A stretch of 41,622 nt of DNA from a virus: positions 1 through 41,622 of IMG/VR virus record IMGVR_UViG_3300046313_000568. One strand, written 5' to 3'. Made by a program: the position numbers and the translations under genes. Within the stretch, counting starts at the first letter, position 1, and every line of letters starts with the position of its first letter. Under the pieces are notes generated by a model. The model ran no database searches, was not told the origin of the DNA, and worked only from the letters and a program-made list of their open reading frames with translations. Positions 15,210 through 22,870 of this stretch are shown piece after piece.

Positions 15210-16342
15210 AAGTATGCTCCACCTCTCGTTGCTTTAACTTTAAGCCCCATATTACCATGAATAACAGCAAGGCCTGACCATGGGCGGCTTTGGTACAACA
15301 CACACCACCACTGAGCGTATATCGTCACTGTTTGTCCAGGATTGAGGATCTTCACAAATCTGGCGCCGGATACAGTTTCTTCTGTATACACATCAGTACC
15401 ACCTGCAGCTCCTCTTGTATTGAGCCCAAGTGAGTCAATATCTTGTCTCATTGTACCTTGATCAGACGAGGTGTTGAATGCAGTCGGCATTGTGATATTG
15501 AGATTTTCACCAATATTATACACAAACCCCACTGTCGAGCCTGGTAAGTTGTATGATAAGTTGCCGTTGCCCGTGAGATCTGCTTCGAGAAGTACCGGTT
15601 CAGAGGTAGGGTTTGTGTAGGAATATGTTAGATACGCCGGGGGGTTGCCGGGGTTGATGTCGACAGAACCTACTTCTGTTGCGAAATCTCGGCCTCGGAA
15701 AATCGCGACTCCATTGGTGTATCCGGTTGCACCTACAGCCAGGCAGATCCCAGCTCCTACAAGAGTATTTGGGTTTGTTACCCAAACTGTTGGTTGGTTG
15801 GTTGGCATCTGGACTGGCCACACAACCTGCCACGTTAGGTTATTGTCGCAGATTAGCAGGCGGTTTGATGAGGTGTCGTGCCATAATAGACCCAACTCAG
15901 TTGCTGGTTGGGTATAGCTGACAACAACCTCCTCAGAGATTGGCCATACTAGTTGCCACACTCCTGTGGTGTCGCATACTCGGAGTTGGTTTGAGGTTGT
16001 ACTGTGCCAGAGCAGCCCAGTTTCAGTTGCTGGTTGGTTAGGACCGACAACAACCTCCTCAGAGATTGGCCATACTAGTTGCCAGATATCAGCCGAGTCA
16101 TACAACTTCAGTTGTTGGTTCAGTGTGTCGTACCAAATCTGCCCCTCTGTAGGATTGACCGGAGCATAATTGCTTGCAAAGTGCTCCATTGTGTGGAGCA
16201 TGTTTTCCCAAATTAGTTCACCATACACAGGAGAACGATATCCCACCATCTTGAGAGATGTGGAGTGATCGAAACTCAGAGGTGGTATTACGATGCGTGG
16301 TTTAGTATTGTCGCTATGATCAACGGTATAGGTACCTGGCAT
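15206..16342 (-). CDS. Fibre-like virion protein B with 42-residue repeats
   Basis: A 378-residue paralogue of fibre-like protein A through the first 75 residues. Next come tandem 42-residue repeats: each begins WQLVWPISEEVVV, contains QPATExGLLWH, and ends with an SNxLxxCD segment. Two full copies, a degenerate earlier unit (EGQIWYDT) and a partial third (WQVVWP) are visible. The C-terminal 190 residues form a different beta-rich domain. It is likely a trimeric fibre or adhesin whose length is set by the repeats. It starts 25 nt below the late box CATAAATA. Confidence 0.65.
   Translation of the reverse strand: MPGTYTVDHSDNTKPRIVIPPLSFDHSTSLKMVGYRSPVYGELIWENMLHTMEHFASNYAPVNPTEGQIWYDTLNQQLKLYDSADIWQLVWPISEEVVVGPNQPATETGLLWHSTTSNQLRVCDTTGVWQLVWPISEEVVVSYTQPATELGLLWHDTSSNRLLICDNNLTWQVVWPVQMPTNQPTVWVTNPNTLVGAGICLAVGATGYTNGVAIFRGRDFATEVGSVDINPGNPPAYLTYSYTNPTSEPVLLEADLTGNGNLSYNLPGSTVGFVYNIGENLNITMPTAFNTSSDQGTMRQDIDSLGLNTRGAAGGTDVYTEETVSGARFVKILNPGQTVTIYAQWWCVLYQSRPWSGLAVIHGNMGLKVKATRGGAYL
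15920..16084. repeat. Direct repeat in fibre-like gene B
   Basis: An identical 39-nt block occurs at 15920-15958 and 16046-16084, with a period of 126 nt (42 codons). The flanking sequence is also similar. A third, more diverged unit lies near 15800-15835. It encodes the WQLVWPISEEVVV part of the protein repeat. Confidence 0.9.
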
Positions 16343-16353
16343 ATTATGTGGTC

Positions 16354-17580
16354 TTAGTTAGACAGATATTTATGCAAGTCCTGTAGACCACCAATCTTGT
16401 TACCTTCTGGGTCAACTAACTGTGGAAACGTACGAGCTGATGGAAACATCTCACTGTATTGTTCCCGTGTAAAGTCAACATCCAACATCTTAGAAGTGAA
16501 TTGTCTGCCTTTGTTAGTCAGTAGTGCTTTAGCTTGGTCACACTGGGGACAACCTGGTTTGGAATACACAGTAAATTCCGAGAGTTTGGTTCTAGTGTCG
16601 GCAACTTGAGTACCCCCCCAGACATCACCCCAATCACCGGTTAGTGCACCCTTTGCGTAATCTGTAACTTTTTGTTCAAAAAAGTTAGTGTGCGTCACCC
16701 CTAACATTCCATCAACCCAAGGCAGTGGATTTTTCTTGACTTTGAAAATGCCCTTCATCCCTAGTGAGATGAACCGGCGGTCAGCGATGTAACGAATATA
16801 CTTCTTAACATCCTCTTTCGTCAACCCCTCTTGTGGATCAATACCAAACGCGAGGTCGATAAACTTATCCTCCAATTCTACCATCTTTTCACCAACAGAA
16901 TATAGTTGCGATTTTAATTCATCAGTCCAGATGTGTTTATTTTCTTTGACGAATTCGCGAAATAGCTTAATCATACTTTCGGTGTGGAGCGATTCATCTG
17001 CAATCGACCAAGCGATAATTTGACCCATCCCCTTCATTTTACCGAATCGTGCAAAGTTCAGTAACATCACAAATGAACTAAACAGTTGCATACCCTCGGT
17101 AAATGCAGAGAATACAGCAATTTGTTGTGCTACAGAATTTTCATCTTTAGAAATAAACGATTCAATATAGTCATGTTTAGCTTTCATTTCCTCATACTGA
17201 AGAAACTCATTGTAAGTCGTCTCCGGCATCCCAAGGGTTTCGATAAGGTGCGAGTACGCAGCAATATGAATAGATTCTCGTGCAGCAAAAGATGACAACA
17301 TCATTCGAACTTCTGGTTGAGGGAAGTTTGGTAGATAATTATTGACATACGCGCCAGCAACATCAATATCGCCCTGCGTAAAGAATCGGAAAATGTGGGT
17401 CAGGAATGTTTTTTCTGACTCGGATAATTTAGACTTCCAATCCTTTACATCCTCCATCATTGGGACTTCCGTATGCAACCAATGCATCTGTTCGGATTCT
17501 AAAAATGCATCAAACGCCCAGGGATATGAAAATGGCTTAAACATATCGCGTTTATCGGTTAATTTTAATTTAGTTTTCAT
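16354..17580 (-). CDS. nrdB: Ribonucleotide reductase beta subunit fused to glutaredoxin
   Basis: A 408-residue protein from the ATG at 17580, which is preceded by AAGGA overlapping the nrdA stop. An upstream in-frame start at 17610 would add ten residues inside nrdA. Class Ia diiron/tyrosyl-radical core: iron ligands near D71, RESIH (E102, H105) with radical Tyr109, E162, and DESLH (E196, H199). After a linker (about 322-335) comes a redoxin domain with SKPGCPQC (C344/C347) and a TFPQLV cis-proline loop (384-389). The redoxin can re-reduce NrdA between turnovers, so both activities are linked in one chain. Co-transcribed with nrdA and dCMP deaminase. Confidence 0.95.
   Translation of the reverse strand: MKTKLKLTDKRDMFKPFSYPWAFDAFLESEQMHWLHTEVPMMEDVKDWKSKLSESEKTFLTHIFRFFTQGDIDVAGAYVNNYLPNFPQPEVRMMLSSFAARESIHIAAYSHLIETLGMPETTYNEFLQYEEMKAKHDYIESFISKDENSVAQQIAVFSAFTEGMQLFSSFVMLLNFARFGKMKGMGQIIAWSIADESLHTESMIKLFREFVKENKHIWTDELKSQLYSVGEKMVELEDKFIDLAFGIDPQEGLTKEDVKKYIRYIADRRFISLGMKGIFKVKKNPLPWVDGMLGVTHTNFFEQKVTDYAKGALTGDWGDVWGGTQVADTRTKLSEFTVYSKPGCPQCDQAKALLTNKGRQFTSKMLDVDFTREQYSEMFPSARTFPQLVDPEGNKIGGLQDLHKYLSN
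16367..16374 (-). promoter_or_regulatory. Late promoter box (CATAAATA) for fibre-like gene B
   Basis: The minus strand reads GCATAAATATC, 25 nt upstream of the fibre-like gene B start. It lies inside the last codons of nrdB (HKYL), so the promoter is embedded in the upstream coding region. Confidence 0.6.
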
Positions 17581-17581
17581 T

Positions 17582-19396
17582 TTATCCTTCGCACGCGATA
17601 CACGTTTCACCCATTATCAATGCTGCCATATCAATTTCGTCCTCTATTTTTCTGCGTTCCAATTTTTGACCAACCTTATCTGATTTTCTCAATTTAGATG
17701 ACCTCACATAATATAAAGATTTTAGACCTTGTTTCCATGCCCGAAAATGCACAGCATGTAGATATTTCACATTCACATCCGGCCTAAAAAACAAATTTGT
17801 TGACATTGCTTGATCGACAAACACTTGGCGATCAGCGGCTTGTTCTACGATCCACCGCTGGTCAATTTCTGGGGCGGTCTTGAATACAGCCTTAGTATGA
17901 TCATCCATCCACTCTAAGTGTGATACTGACCCATCATTTGAAATAATAGAAGCCCACGTATCATCGTACCAAGATTCGGATTTCCCTGATGCATATTGTT
18001 TAATCAATTTGTCTAGGTTCTTATTTTTATTGACAAATGCTCCGGATGTGGTGTCTTGTCTGTATGCGTTTGCTGAATATGGTTCTGCAGAGGGTGATGT
18101 ATTCCCCATAATAATTGACGATGATGCATTGGGTGCAATCGCCATGACATGTGAACACCTACGAACAATTCCATAATCTGATGCATCTGGGCATGAACCA
18201 CGTTCGTTCGCAAGTTGTATATTTGCAATATCTAATTTTGTTCTGATATGACGAGAAATTCTGATATTGGTTGATTTTGCAATCGCACCCTCAAACTCGA
18301 TATCTTTCGCTTGTAGGTAGGAATGATATCCCAATTCACCCACACCAACCGATCGTTCTCGCATTGCAGAAAATTTTGCACGAGCAATTGTATCGGGCGC
18401 ATTATCGATAAAGTATTGAATAACATTATCTAACATTTCTAGAACATCTCGGAGGAATAGTTCATCCTTAGACCATTCATCAAAGTATTCGATATTGACT
18501 GAGCTGAGGCAACACACTGCAGTGCGCTCCTTAGACGTTGCCAACGCAATCTCGGAACAGAGATTTGACCCTTTGATAGACAAACCTGCCAATTTTTGGT
18601 ATTCTGGCAGAGCATCATTTGCGTGGTCAATGAACCACAAATATGGTTCACCAGTTTGCATCCTGAGTTCCAAAATTTTCATCCACAACGCCTTCGCGGA
18701 TACCGTATCTACGATCTCACCATTGTGCGGCTGGATTAGGTTCCACGAGTCGTCCGCATTTGGGTCTATCATACATCGTTCGATGATTTCCATAAACTTG
18801 TTTGGAATGTTGATTCCATGATTCAAGTTTAGGGTTCTCATGTTTTGATCACCCGTTGGTTTTCGCATCTCCAAGAATTGAATAATATCGGGATGTGAGA
18901 TGTCTAGATATGCCGCATATGAGCCCCGCCGAGTAGAACCTTGTTTGTACGCAAGAGACGATGCGTCGTATGTTTTGAGGTGAGGCATTACGCCGGCAGA
19001 TTTTTCATCTGCACCTCGAATACCAACATGCACCCCAACACCACCACCCATCATTGATAGCCAGTTAGTTTCCGCCAGGTTGTTAATCAGACCCTCTGAT
19101 GAATCATCTAGGTAATTCAAAAAACATGAAATTGGGAGTCCTCGAGGATTTCTCCCAAATGCTAAAATTGGGGTTGAGTAACTCAGCCAATGCTTGCTTG
19201 CGTAATCGTACAATCGCTGGGCGTGGTCAGGATTACTTGAAAATTGTTTGGATACCTTCGCAAATCTCTCTTGGGGACTAACTTCGTCTGAAGTCATGTA
19301 CGATTCCCGGAGGCGTTGTACACCAAGTTGGCCGAATAGCGAGTCTCGAGTGTAATCTAGTACAACTCCATCAAGTTCTGTGGGGGCTTCTTGCAA
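17582..19396 (-). CDS. nrdA: Ribonucleotide reductase alpha subunit, short form
   Basis: A 604-residue catalytic subunit of class I RNR. Active-site elements: GLPISCFLNY (C91), GSNLCSEI (N278, C280, E282), VCCLSSVN (C295 likely partner of C91), and LYYVRSS (Y562/Y563, radical path). A terminal CIAC pair (C599/C602) relays electrons from the redoxin. The N-terminal ATP-cone domain of T4 and E. coli NrdA is missing, so overall dATP feedback should be lost. The predicted start is a TTG at 19396. The N-terminal sequence (LDYTRDSLFG) resembles that of cyanophage NrdA proteins, and no better start is present. It overlaps the nrdB ribosome binding site. Confidence 0.95.
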   Translation of the reverse strand: MQEAPTELDGVVLDYTRDSLFGQLGVQRLRESYMTSDEVSPQERFAKVSKQFSSNPDHAQRLYDYASKHWLSYSTPILAFGRNPRGLPISCFLNYLDDSSEGLINNLAETNWLSMMGGGVGVHVGIRGADEKSAGVMPHLKTYDASSLAYKQGSTRRGSYAAYLDISHPDIIQFLEMRKPTGDQNMRTLNLNHGINIPNKFMEIIERCMIDPNADDSWNLIQPHNGEIVDTVSAKALWMKILELRMQTGEPYLWFIDHANDALPEYQKLAGLSIKGSNLCSEIALATSKERTAVCCLSSVNIEYFDEWSKDELFLRDVLEMLDNVIQYFIDNAPDTIARAKFSAMRERSVGVGELGYHSYLQAKDIEFEGAIAKSTNIRISRHIRTKLDIANIQLANERGSCPDASDYGIVRRCSHVMAIAPNASSSIIMGNTSPSAEPYSANAYRQDTTSGAFVNKNKNLDKLIKQYASGKSESWYDDTWASIISNDGSVSHLEWMDDHTKAVFKTAPEIDQRWIVEQAADRQVFVDQAMSTNLFFRPDVNVKYLHAVHFRAWKQGLKSLYYVRSSKLRKSDKVGQKLERRKIEDEIDMAALIMGETCIACEG

Positions 19397-19416
19397 TTTA
19401 TTAGTCTCTTGTGTGG

Positions 19417-19848
19417 TTATGGGTGATGAAATACTGGTGTATTTGCCGCAAGCAACAAATTCAACCCAGAAGCGTCTCGGTACTCGGAAATGTAGTGGAC
19501 TTCCGAGATTTTACAACGAATGATCAATGTGGCGCAATCAACACAAGGTTGTAGCGTCAAGTATATAACCGAACCTTCAAGTGCTTCTGGGTTGGTGTCT
19601 AGTAACTTTTTAATCGCATTCAATTCCGCATGAATAACGTGTGGGTGAGTTGTATTTGCTGAGTCTTCACAACAATTATCAGTCCCTGTTGGTGTACCAT
19701 TCCAACCCTGACTCACAATTTGGCCATTCTTTACAACAATGCACCCAACCTTCTTGCGAGTGCAATGTGACATTACAGATACTGATTGAGCTACGGATAA
19801 CCACATGTTGTGGTACCGTCGTTCCTTTTCGGTGAAGTGGTGGCGCAT
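19417..19848 (-). CDS. cd: dCMP deaminase (ComE-like)
   Basis: A 143-residue zinc deaminase: IHAELNAI with H73 and E75, and LQPCVDC with C102 and C105 as zinc ligands. The reaction is dCMP to dUMP, feeding dTMP synthesis. The N-terminal region (VAQSVSVMSHCTRKKVGCIVV) matches the phage/bacterial dCMP deaminase pattern, including a further cysteine pair (C59/C60). It is the first gene of the dCMP deaminase-nrdA-nrdB run. A late-like core (CTAAATAG) lies 52 nt upstream, but these metabolic genes may also have earlier promoters I cannot see. Confidence 0.92.
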   Translation of the reverse strand: MRHHFTEKERRYHNMWLSVAQSVSVMSHCTRKKVGCIVVKNGQIVSQGWNGTPTGTDNCCEDSANTTHPHVIHAELNAIKKLLDTNPEALEGSVIYLTLQPCVDCATLIIRCKISEVHYISEYRDASGLNLLLAANTPVFHHP

Positions 19849-19899
19849 GGTGTGAGATAATACGAGGTAGGGAGAGTTGATGAGTCAGAAACAGTGGAT

Positions 19900-19907
19900 C
19901 TATTTAG
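19900..19907 (-). promoter_or_regulatory. Possible late-type box upstream of dCMP deaminase
   Basis: The minus strand reads CTACTAAATAGATC, sharing TAAATAG with the other boxes. The distance to the start (52 nt) is longer than usual for this strand, and the gene is metabolic, so chance occurrence is possible. Confidence 0.35.
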
Positions 19908-19954
19908 TAGTCGGATGGGGGCATCATGCACCAAAACTAACCTGTTTTCAACAT

Positions 19955-19962
19955 TATAAATA
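19955..19962 (+). promoter_or_regulatory. Late promoter box (TATAAATA)
   Basis: A perfect T4-type late box, TATAAATAG, on the forward strand. It lies 87 nt upstream of the only forward gene in this part of the window. Just downstream is a small hairpin (GAGTA/TACTC, 19968-19980) at the expected 5' end of the RNA. Confidence 0.8.
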
Positions 19963-20048
19963 GCCAGGAGTATAGTACTCAGTAGGTAGCTTCACAGTTA
20001 TCTACAATCTCTGTTCAATCAACCCATTACCTCAGTAAGTCTACACAA

Positions 20049-20375
20049 ATGGAAACTCAATTCAACACTCAACGTCCTGCATTCAATTCCGAGGCAATGA
20101 CAAATAAATTATCGGCGATGTTTCGAGGCGCGACCCGAACAATGCTGTTCACTAACACCAACTTACAAAAACTCCAAGTAAAGTTTTGCTATTTTATTGA
20201 TGATATTCAGAGAGGCCCTGCATACGATCAATCCAAACTCAGCATGTTTGTACTGCAATGGATCAACGACATCGGTAGGTCCCTAACCGAGGCGGGAACA
20301 AACAATTCTTCCATCGATTCAGCTGTGCGGCGTTTACTTCAGCCTGAATATGAACACCGTAACTACTACATCTAA
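20049..20375 (+). CDS. Lone forward late protein, function unknown
   Basis: A 108-residue protein: a polar N-terminus (METQFNTQRPAFNSEAM), then a helical domain with aromatic residues (KFCYFIDDIQ; SMFVLQWINDIGRSL) and a C-terminal RRLLQPEYEH. I do not recognise it. It is a self-contained unit with a perfect late box, a leader of roughly 80 nt, the gene, and a strong two-way terminator, all facing against the surrounding minus-strand genes. That suggests independent, abundant late expression. Confidence 0.6.
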   Translation: METQFNTQRPAFNSEAMTNKLSAMFRGATRTMLFTNTNLQKLQVKFCYFIDDIQRGPAYDQSKLSMFVLQWINDIGRSLTEAGTNNSSIDSAVRRLLQPEYEHRNYYI

Positions 20376-20404
20376 CAAAAAAGCCGCTTGAAGCGGCTTT
20401 TTTT
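20376..20404. terminator. Two-way intrinsic terminator
   Basis: An A-run, a GC-rich stem (AGCCGC / GCGGCT) and a T-run form a textbook intrinsic terminator readable from both strands. It sits between the convergent 108-residue forward gene and the minus-strand tube-like gene, whose stop codon lies within the T-run at 20403-20405. Confidence 0.92.
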
Positions 20405-21239
20405 ATGATTGGGGTTCTGTCGCGAGATCTCGGCGGATGGGGTATTCGACTGGTCCCACCATTTGGGAGATCTCAGGGTTCTGTTCGAACGGTACTCCTA
20501 TATCTAATCGAAACGTATCATAATCAAACGCCATCTTCATTAGCGAATTGTCAACACCAGCCTCCATAGACAGTTCATCAAGTTCTATCGTATTAATTCT
20601 AGGGTTTATGAATGTGTATTGATTAAAGGTTCGGCCGAATCGATATACGTGAAATAATTCGATAGTCTTGATCAAGCGAAGGGGGGTACCAGTGCCTGGT
20701 ACCCCCAGTGGCCCGAAACTAACCCCATAGACGTTTGGCGATATTCTACTTGGATTGCCCGGCTCTGAGTAGTCAGCACCTTCGAAGTCATAATCATATT
20801 GCCCAATTTCAAGTGGAGTGTTTACAGTGACGTTTGTAAGCGGACTTTGGAGCCGAATTACATTTGCGTAGAAATTCATCATCTGATTCGCCGAATCATC
20901 ATAGAATGACATTGTGATGGGATCGTATGTTGTTCGTTTGGGAATGCCGGTCCGCATTCCGTATAGATTTACATCATCGTGTTCAAACTTTGGGTGTGGG
21001 CGACTTGAAGTTTGGGTTAGTAGCGAAAATCGGCCGGCATCACATATACTGTCGTATGGATGGTTCATCGTTATCCGCGTGACAAATAGGAATTTATGCT
21101 TTGGAAAGAACTTATCCAAGTCTCGAGCATACGCTGATGCGTCCCGCACCACTGCATTGGGGGGCGGTGGAGCTGTGGATGTCATGCCAGTAGATACAAA
21201 CGATCGTTGATTTACTGATGGGATTCTTGGGTCAGCCAT
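20403..21239 (-). CDS. 54: Baseplate tail-tube initiator-like protein (gp54/gp19 type)
   Basis: A 278-residue protein with tail-tube-fold hallmarks: KHKFLFVTRITM near the start of the fold (about 48-59), TTYDPITMSFYDDSANQMMNF in the middle (about 103-123), and INTIELDELSMEAG (about 214-227) before a final AFDYDTFRLDIG strand. T4 gp54 (tube initiator) and gp19 (tube) share this fold. Position next to hub and cap genes favours gp54. It has its own late box 33 nt upstream. A GC-rich hairpin lies in the coding region (20682-20706). Confidence 0.65.
   Translation of the reverse strand: MADPRIPSVNQRSFVSTGMTSTAPPPPNAVVRDASAYARDLDKFFPKHKFLFVTRITMNHPYDSICDAGRFSLLTQTSSRPHPKFEHDDVNLYGMRTGIPKRTTYDPITMSFYDDSANQMMNFYANVIRLQSPLTNVTVNTPLEIGQYDYDFEGADYSEPGNPSRISPNVYGVSFGPLGVPGTGTPLRLIKTIELFHVYRFGRTFNQYTFINPRINTIELDELSMEAGVDNSLMKMAFDYDTFRLDIGVPFEQNPEISQMVGPVEYPIRRDLATEPQS
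20682..20706. repeat. GC-rich intragenic hairpin
   Basis: An 11-bp perfect inverted repeat (GGGGGTACCAG/CTGGTACCCCC) with a 3-nt loop lies inside the gp54-like gene, encoding GVPGTGTP. It is far richer in GC than the surrounding gene. Confidence 0.8.
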
Positions 21240-21271
21240 CTGAGATGTAGTTCAATGTTGAATAGGCATCT

Positions 21272-21279
21272 TATTTATC
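21272..21279 (-). promoter_or_regulatory. Late promoter box (GATAAATA) for the gp54-like gene
   Basis: The minus strand reads CGATAAATAAG, 33 nt upstream of the start at 21239. It overlaps the end of the spike gene. It allows separate late expression of the tube-initiator-like gene. Confidence 0.65.
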
Positions 21280-22867
21280 GGCGCCATCTCTCATCTCTAA
21301 CCTTATGTTCACGGCCAACCATCGGATCGTCGTAGTCATACTTAGGTTCTAGGGAATTGTCGTTGAGCGTTCCTGTGCGTGCCCAAGGTTCGTGATGTGG
21401 GTACCTACTTGGCCAGAAGCAGTCTAATGGGTCAGCTTTGGAGGCGGTTGGAGAGGTTGGTGCTTGAGGAGATGTTGGTGCTTGAGGTCCATTCATATCT
21501 ATTCGAGAGGCACTTTCTGTAATATTTCCACCTGCTGATTCGGTTATGTTTCCTGTGGCACTTTCTGTAATATTTCCACCTGCTGATTCGGTTATGTTTC
21601 CTGTGGCACTTTCTGTAATATTTCCACCTGCTGATTCGGTTATGTTTCCTGTGGCACTTTCTGTAATATTTCCACCTGCTTTGTGAGTGATATTACTGCC
21701 AGCACTCTCGGTAACACTTTTAGCAACATTGTTGATCAGGTTACCGCCTGCGGTGTGCATAATGTCCCCGCCGGCAGTCATTTGGATATTTTTAACAGCA
21801 TCCAAGAAAATACTACCCTCGGTTTTTAAGTGAATACTATCATAAGCAAACAATCTCACCGTAGATTCGCCAATCAAATTGATATCAGGCGCGTTTACGG
21901 AAATTTTAGTCGTCGAGAACAATTCAACACATCCGTCCTCATCAAACTCCATCCAATTATTACCCTTGCATGTATTGATGTAGATACGTTCATTAGTATC
22001 ATCCAAGATAATTTGGTGACCCGCTGAGGTTCGGAACCGCATGCGGCAATTCTCTATCCTGTCGTCCATAGCAATAGAGTGAAATCCAGGAGTTGTCCAG
22101 GTGTACACTGAGCTATCAGGTGTGTCAGCATCGGTTCTATCCATCGTCTCGGCCATACCTTGGACGACGAGAATAACAGTACCATCTTCTTGAGTAAACT
22201 CAACAATCTCATCATCTGTGACGTTACATGGGCTCGGATCGAGATAATTATCAAATATTGCGGTTGCTTGGTAATCAGCTCCACGTGTTCGCCACTCAAA
22301 ATTGTGGTCCCGTCGCTCAAATGCCTCAGTTTGATTATCGAAGATAGGTTGGATGGGCTCTTCTGTTCCACTCAGTGGCCCATATGGGGCCCCAAGTGGA
22401 TGAGGGACATTACCCTCTTCATCCTCATAGAAGAACCTGCCGTGTGGGAGTGTGTTGGTAGTGAGTTGGTCGTATATACAACCGATCCACAGTCGTTGAG
22501 TTGGATTACCATCAACACACACCACTGCAACTGTAGCGCCTGGTTTTGGGATACCCCACATACCGTACGTTACCGGACCATTTGTCAAATTCTTTTCTAT
22601 CTCAGCGCTTGGCCCACGCTTGAGTGTTGAGGTCGAAGTTCCGGCGAGGGGGGAGCAATACGTGCACAGTGGTAGATCTTCATAGTCATCTTGCGACATA
22701 TCCACCGGATCCCCCAATTCAGGGCAATGAACGTACAGTCGACCCATCTGTTGAGGGTCTTGTGTCGACACTACCCTGCCCAGGGTAGTGCCATAGAATA
22801 ATTGTCCTCCTCTATGAGAGCTGCTGTCGATGAGTTGATTGCGAGTAGTATTGAAAAAATCTGCCAT
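21275..22867 (-). CDS. 5: Baseplate central spike (gp5-like, no lysozyme domain)
   Basis: A 530-residue protein. An OB-fold domain occupies roughly residues 25-150 (LGRVVSTQDPQQMGRLYVHCPE near its start). A linker follows, then a beta-helix stem (about 280-455) whose later part is a regular octad repeat (AGGNITES/ATGNITES). This is the plan of T4 gp5 and VgrG-type membrane-puncturing spikes. No lysozyme domain is found between the OB fold and the stem. The C-terminus carries RYPHHEPW, similar to a HEPW tip motif I recall from phage spikes. Its start lies 3 nt after the hub stop. The hub supplies a peptidase domain instead. Confidence 0.85.
   Translation of the reverse strand: MADFFNTTRNQLIDSSSHRGGQLFYGTTLGRVVSTQDPQQMGRLYVHCPELGDPVDMSQDDYEDLPLCTYCSPLAGTSTSTLKRGPSAEIEKNLTNGPVTYGMWGIPKPGATVAVVCVDGNPTQRLWIGCIYDQLTTNTLPHGRFFYEDEEGNVPHPLGAPYGPLSGTEEPIQPIFDNQTEAFERRDHNFEWRTRGADYQATAIFDNYLDPSPCNVTDDEIVEFTQEDGTVILVVQGMAETMDRTDADTPDSSVYTWTTPGFHSIAMDDRIENCRMRFRTSAGHQIILDDTNERIYINTCKGNNWMEFDEDGCVELFSTTKISVNAPDINLIGESTVRLFAYDSIHLKTEGSIFLDAVKNIQMTAGGDIMHTAGGNLINNVAKSVTESAGSNITHKAGGNITESATGNITESAGGNITESATGNITESAGGNITESATGNITESAGGNITESASRIDMNGPQAPTSPQAPTSPTASKADPLDCFWPSRYPHHEPWARTGTLNDNSLEPKYDYDDPMVGREHKVRDERWRR
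21511..21680. repeat. 48-bp tandem repeat in the spike gene
   Basis: Three identical 48-bp copies start at 21511, 21559 and 21607, followed by a 26-nt partial copy from 21655. Each 48-bp unit encodes two octads (ATGNITES AGGNITES order) of the beta-helix stem. Identical codons across copies point to recent duplication or gene conversion. Confidence 0.95.
22769..22790. repeat. Tight hairpin near the 5' end of the spike gene
   Basis: A 10-bp perfect inverted repeat (CACTACCCTG/CAGGGTAGTG) with 2 nt between the arms (in practice a 9-bp stem with a 4-nt loop). It lies about 80 nt inside the spike coding region, where it could influence translation or RNA stability. Confidence 0.75.
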
Positions 22868-22870
22868 TGT

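Noticed and set aside
21511-21680. Tandem 48-bp repeat considered as a CRISPR-like array
   Set aside because: The repeats are directly adjacent without spacers, stay in frame, and encode the octads of the spike beta-helix.
22160-22630. 156-codon forward frame opposite the spike gene
   Set aside because: It is antisense to the gp5-like OB-fold region, has no promoter or ribosome site, and is cysteine/tryptophan-rich as shadow frames often are.
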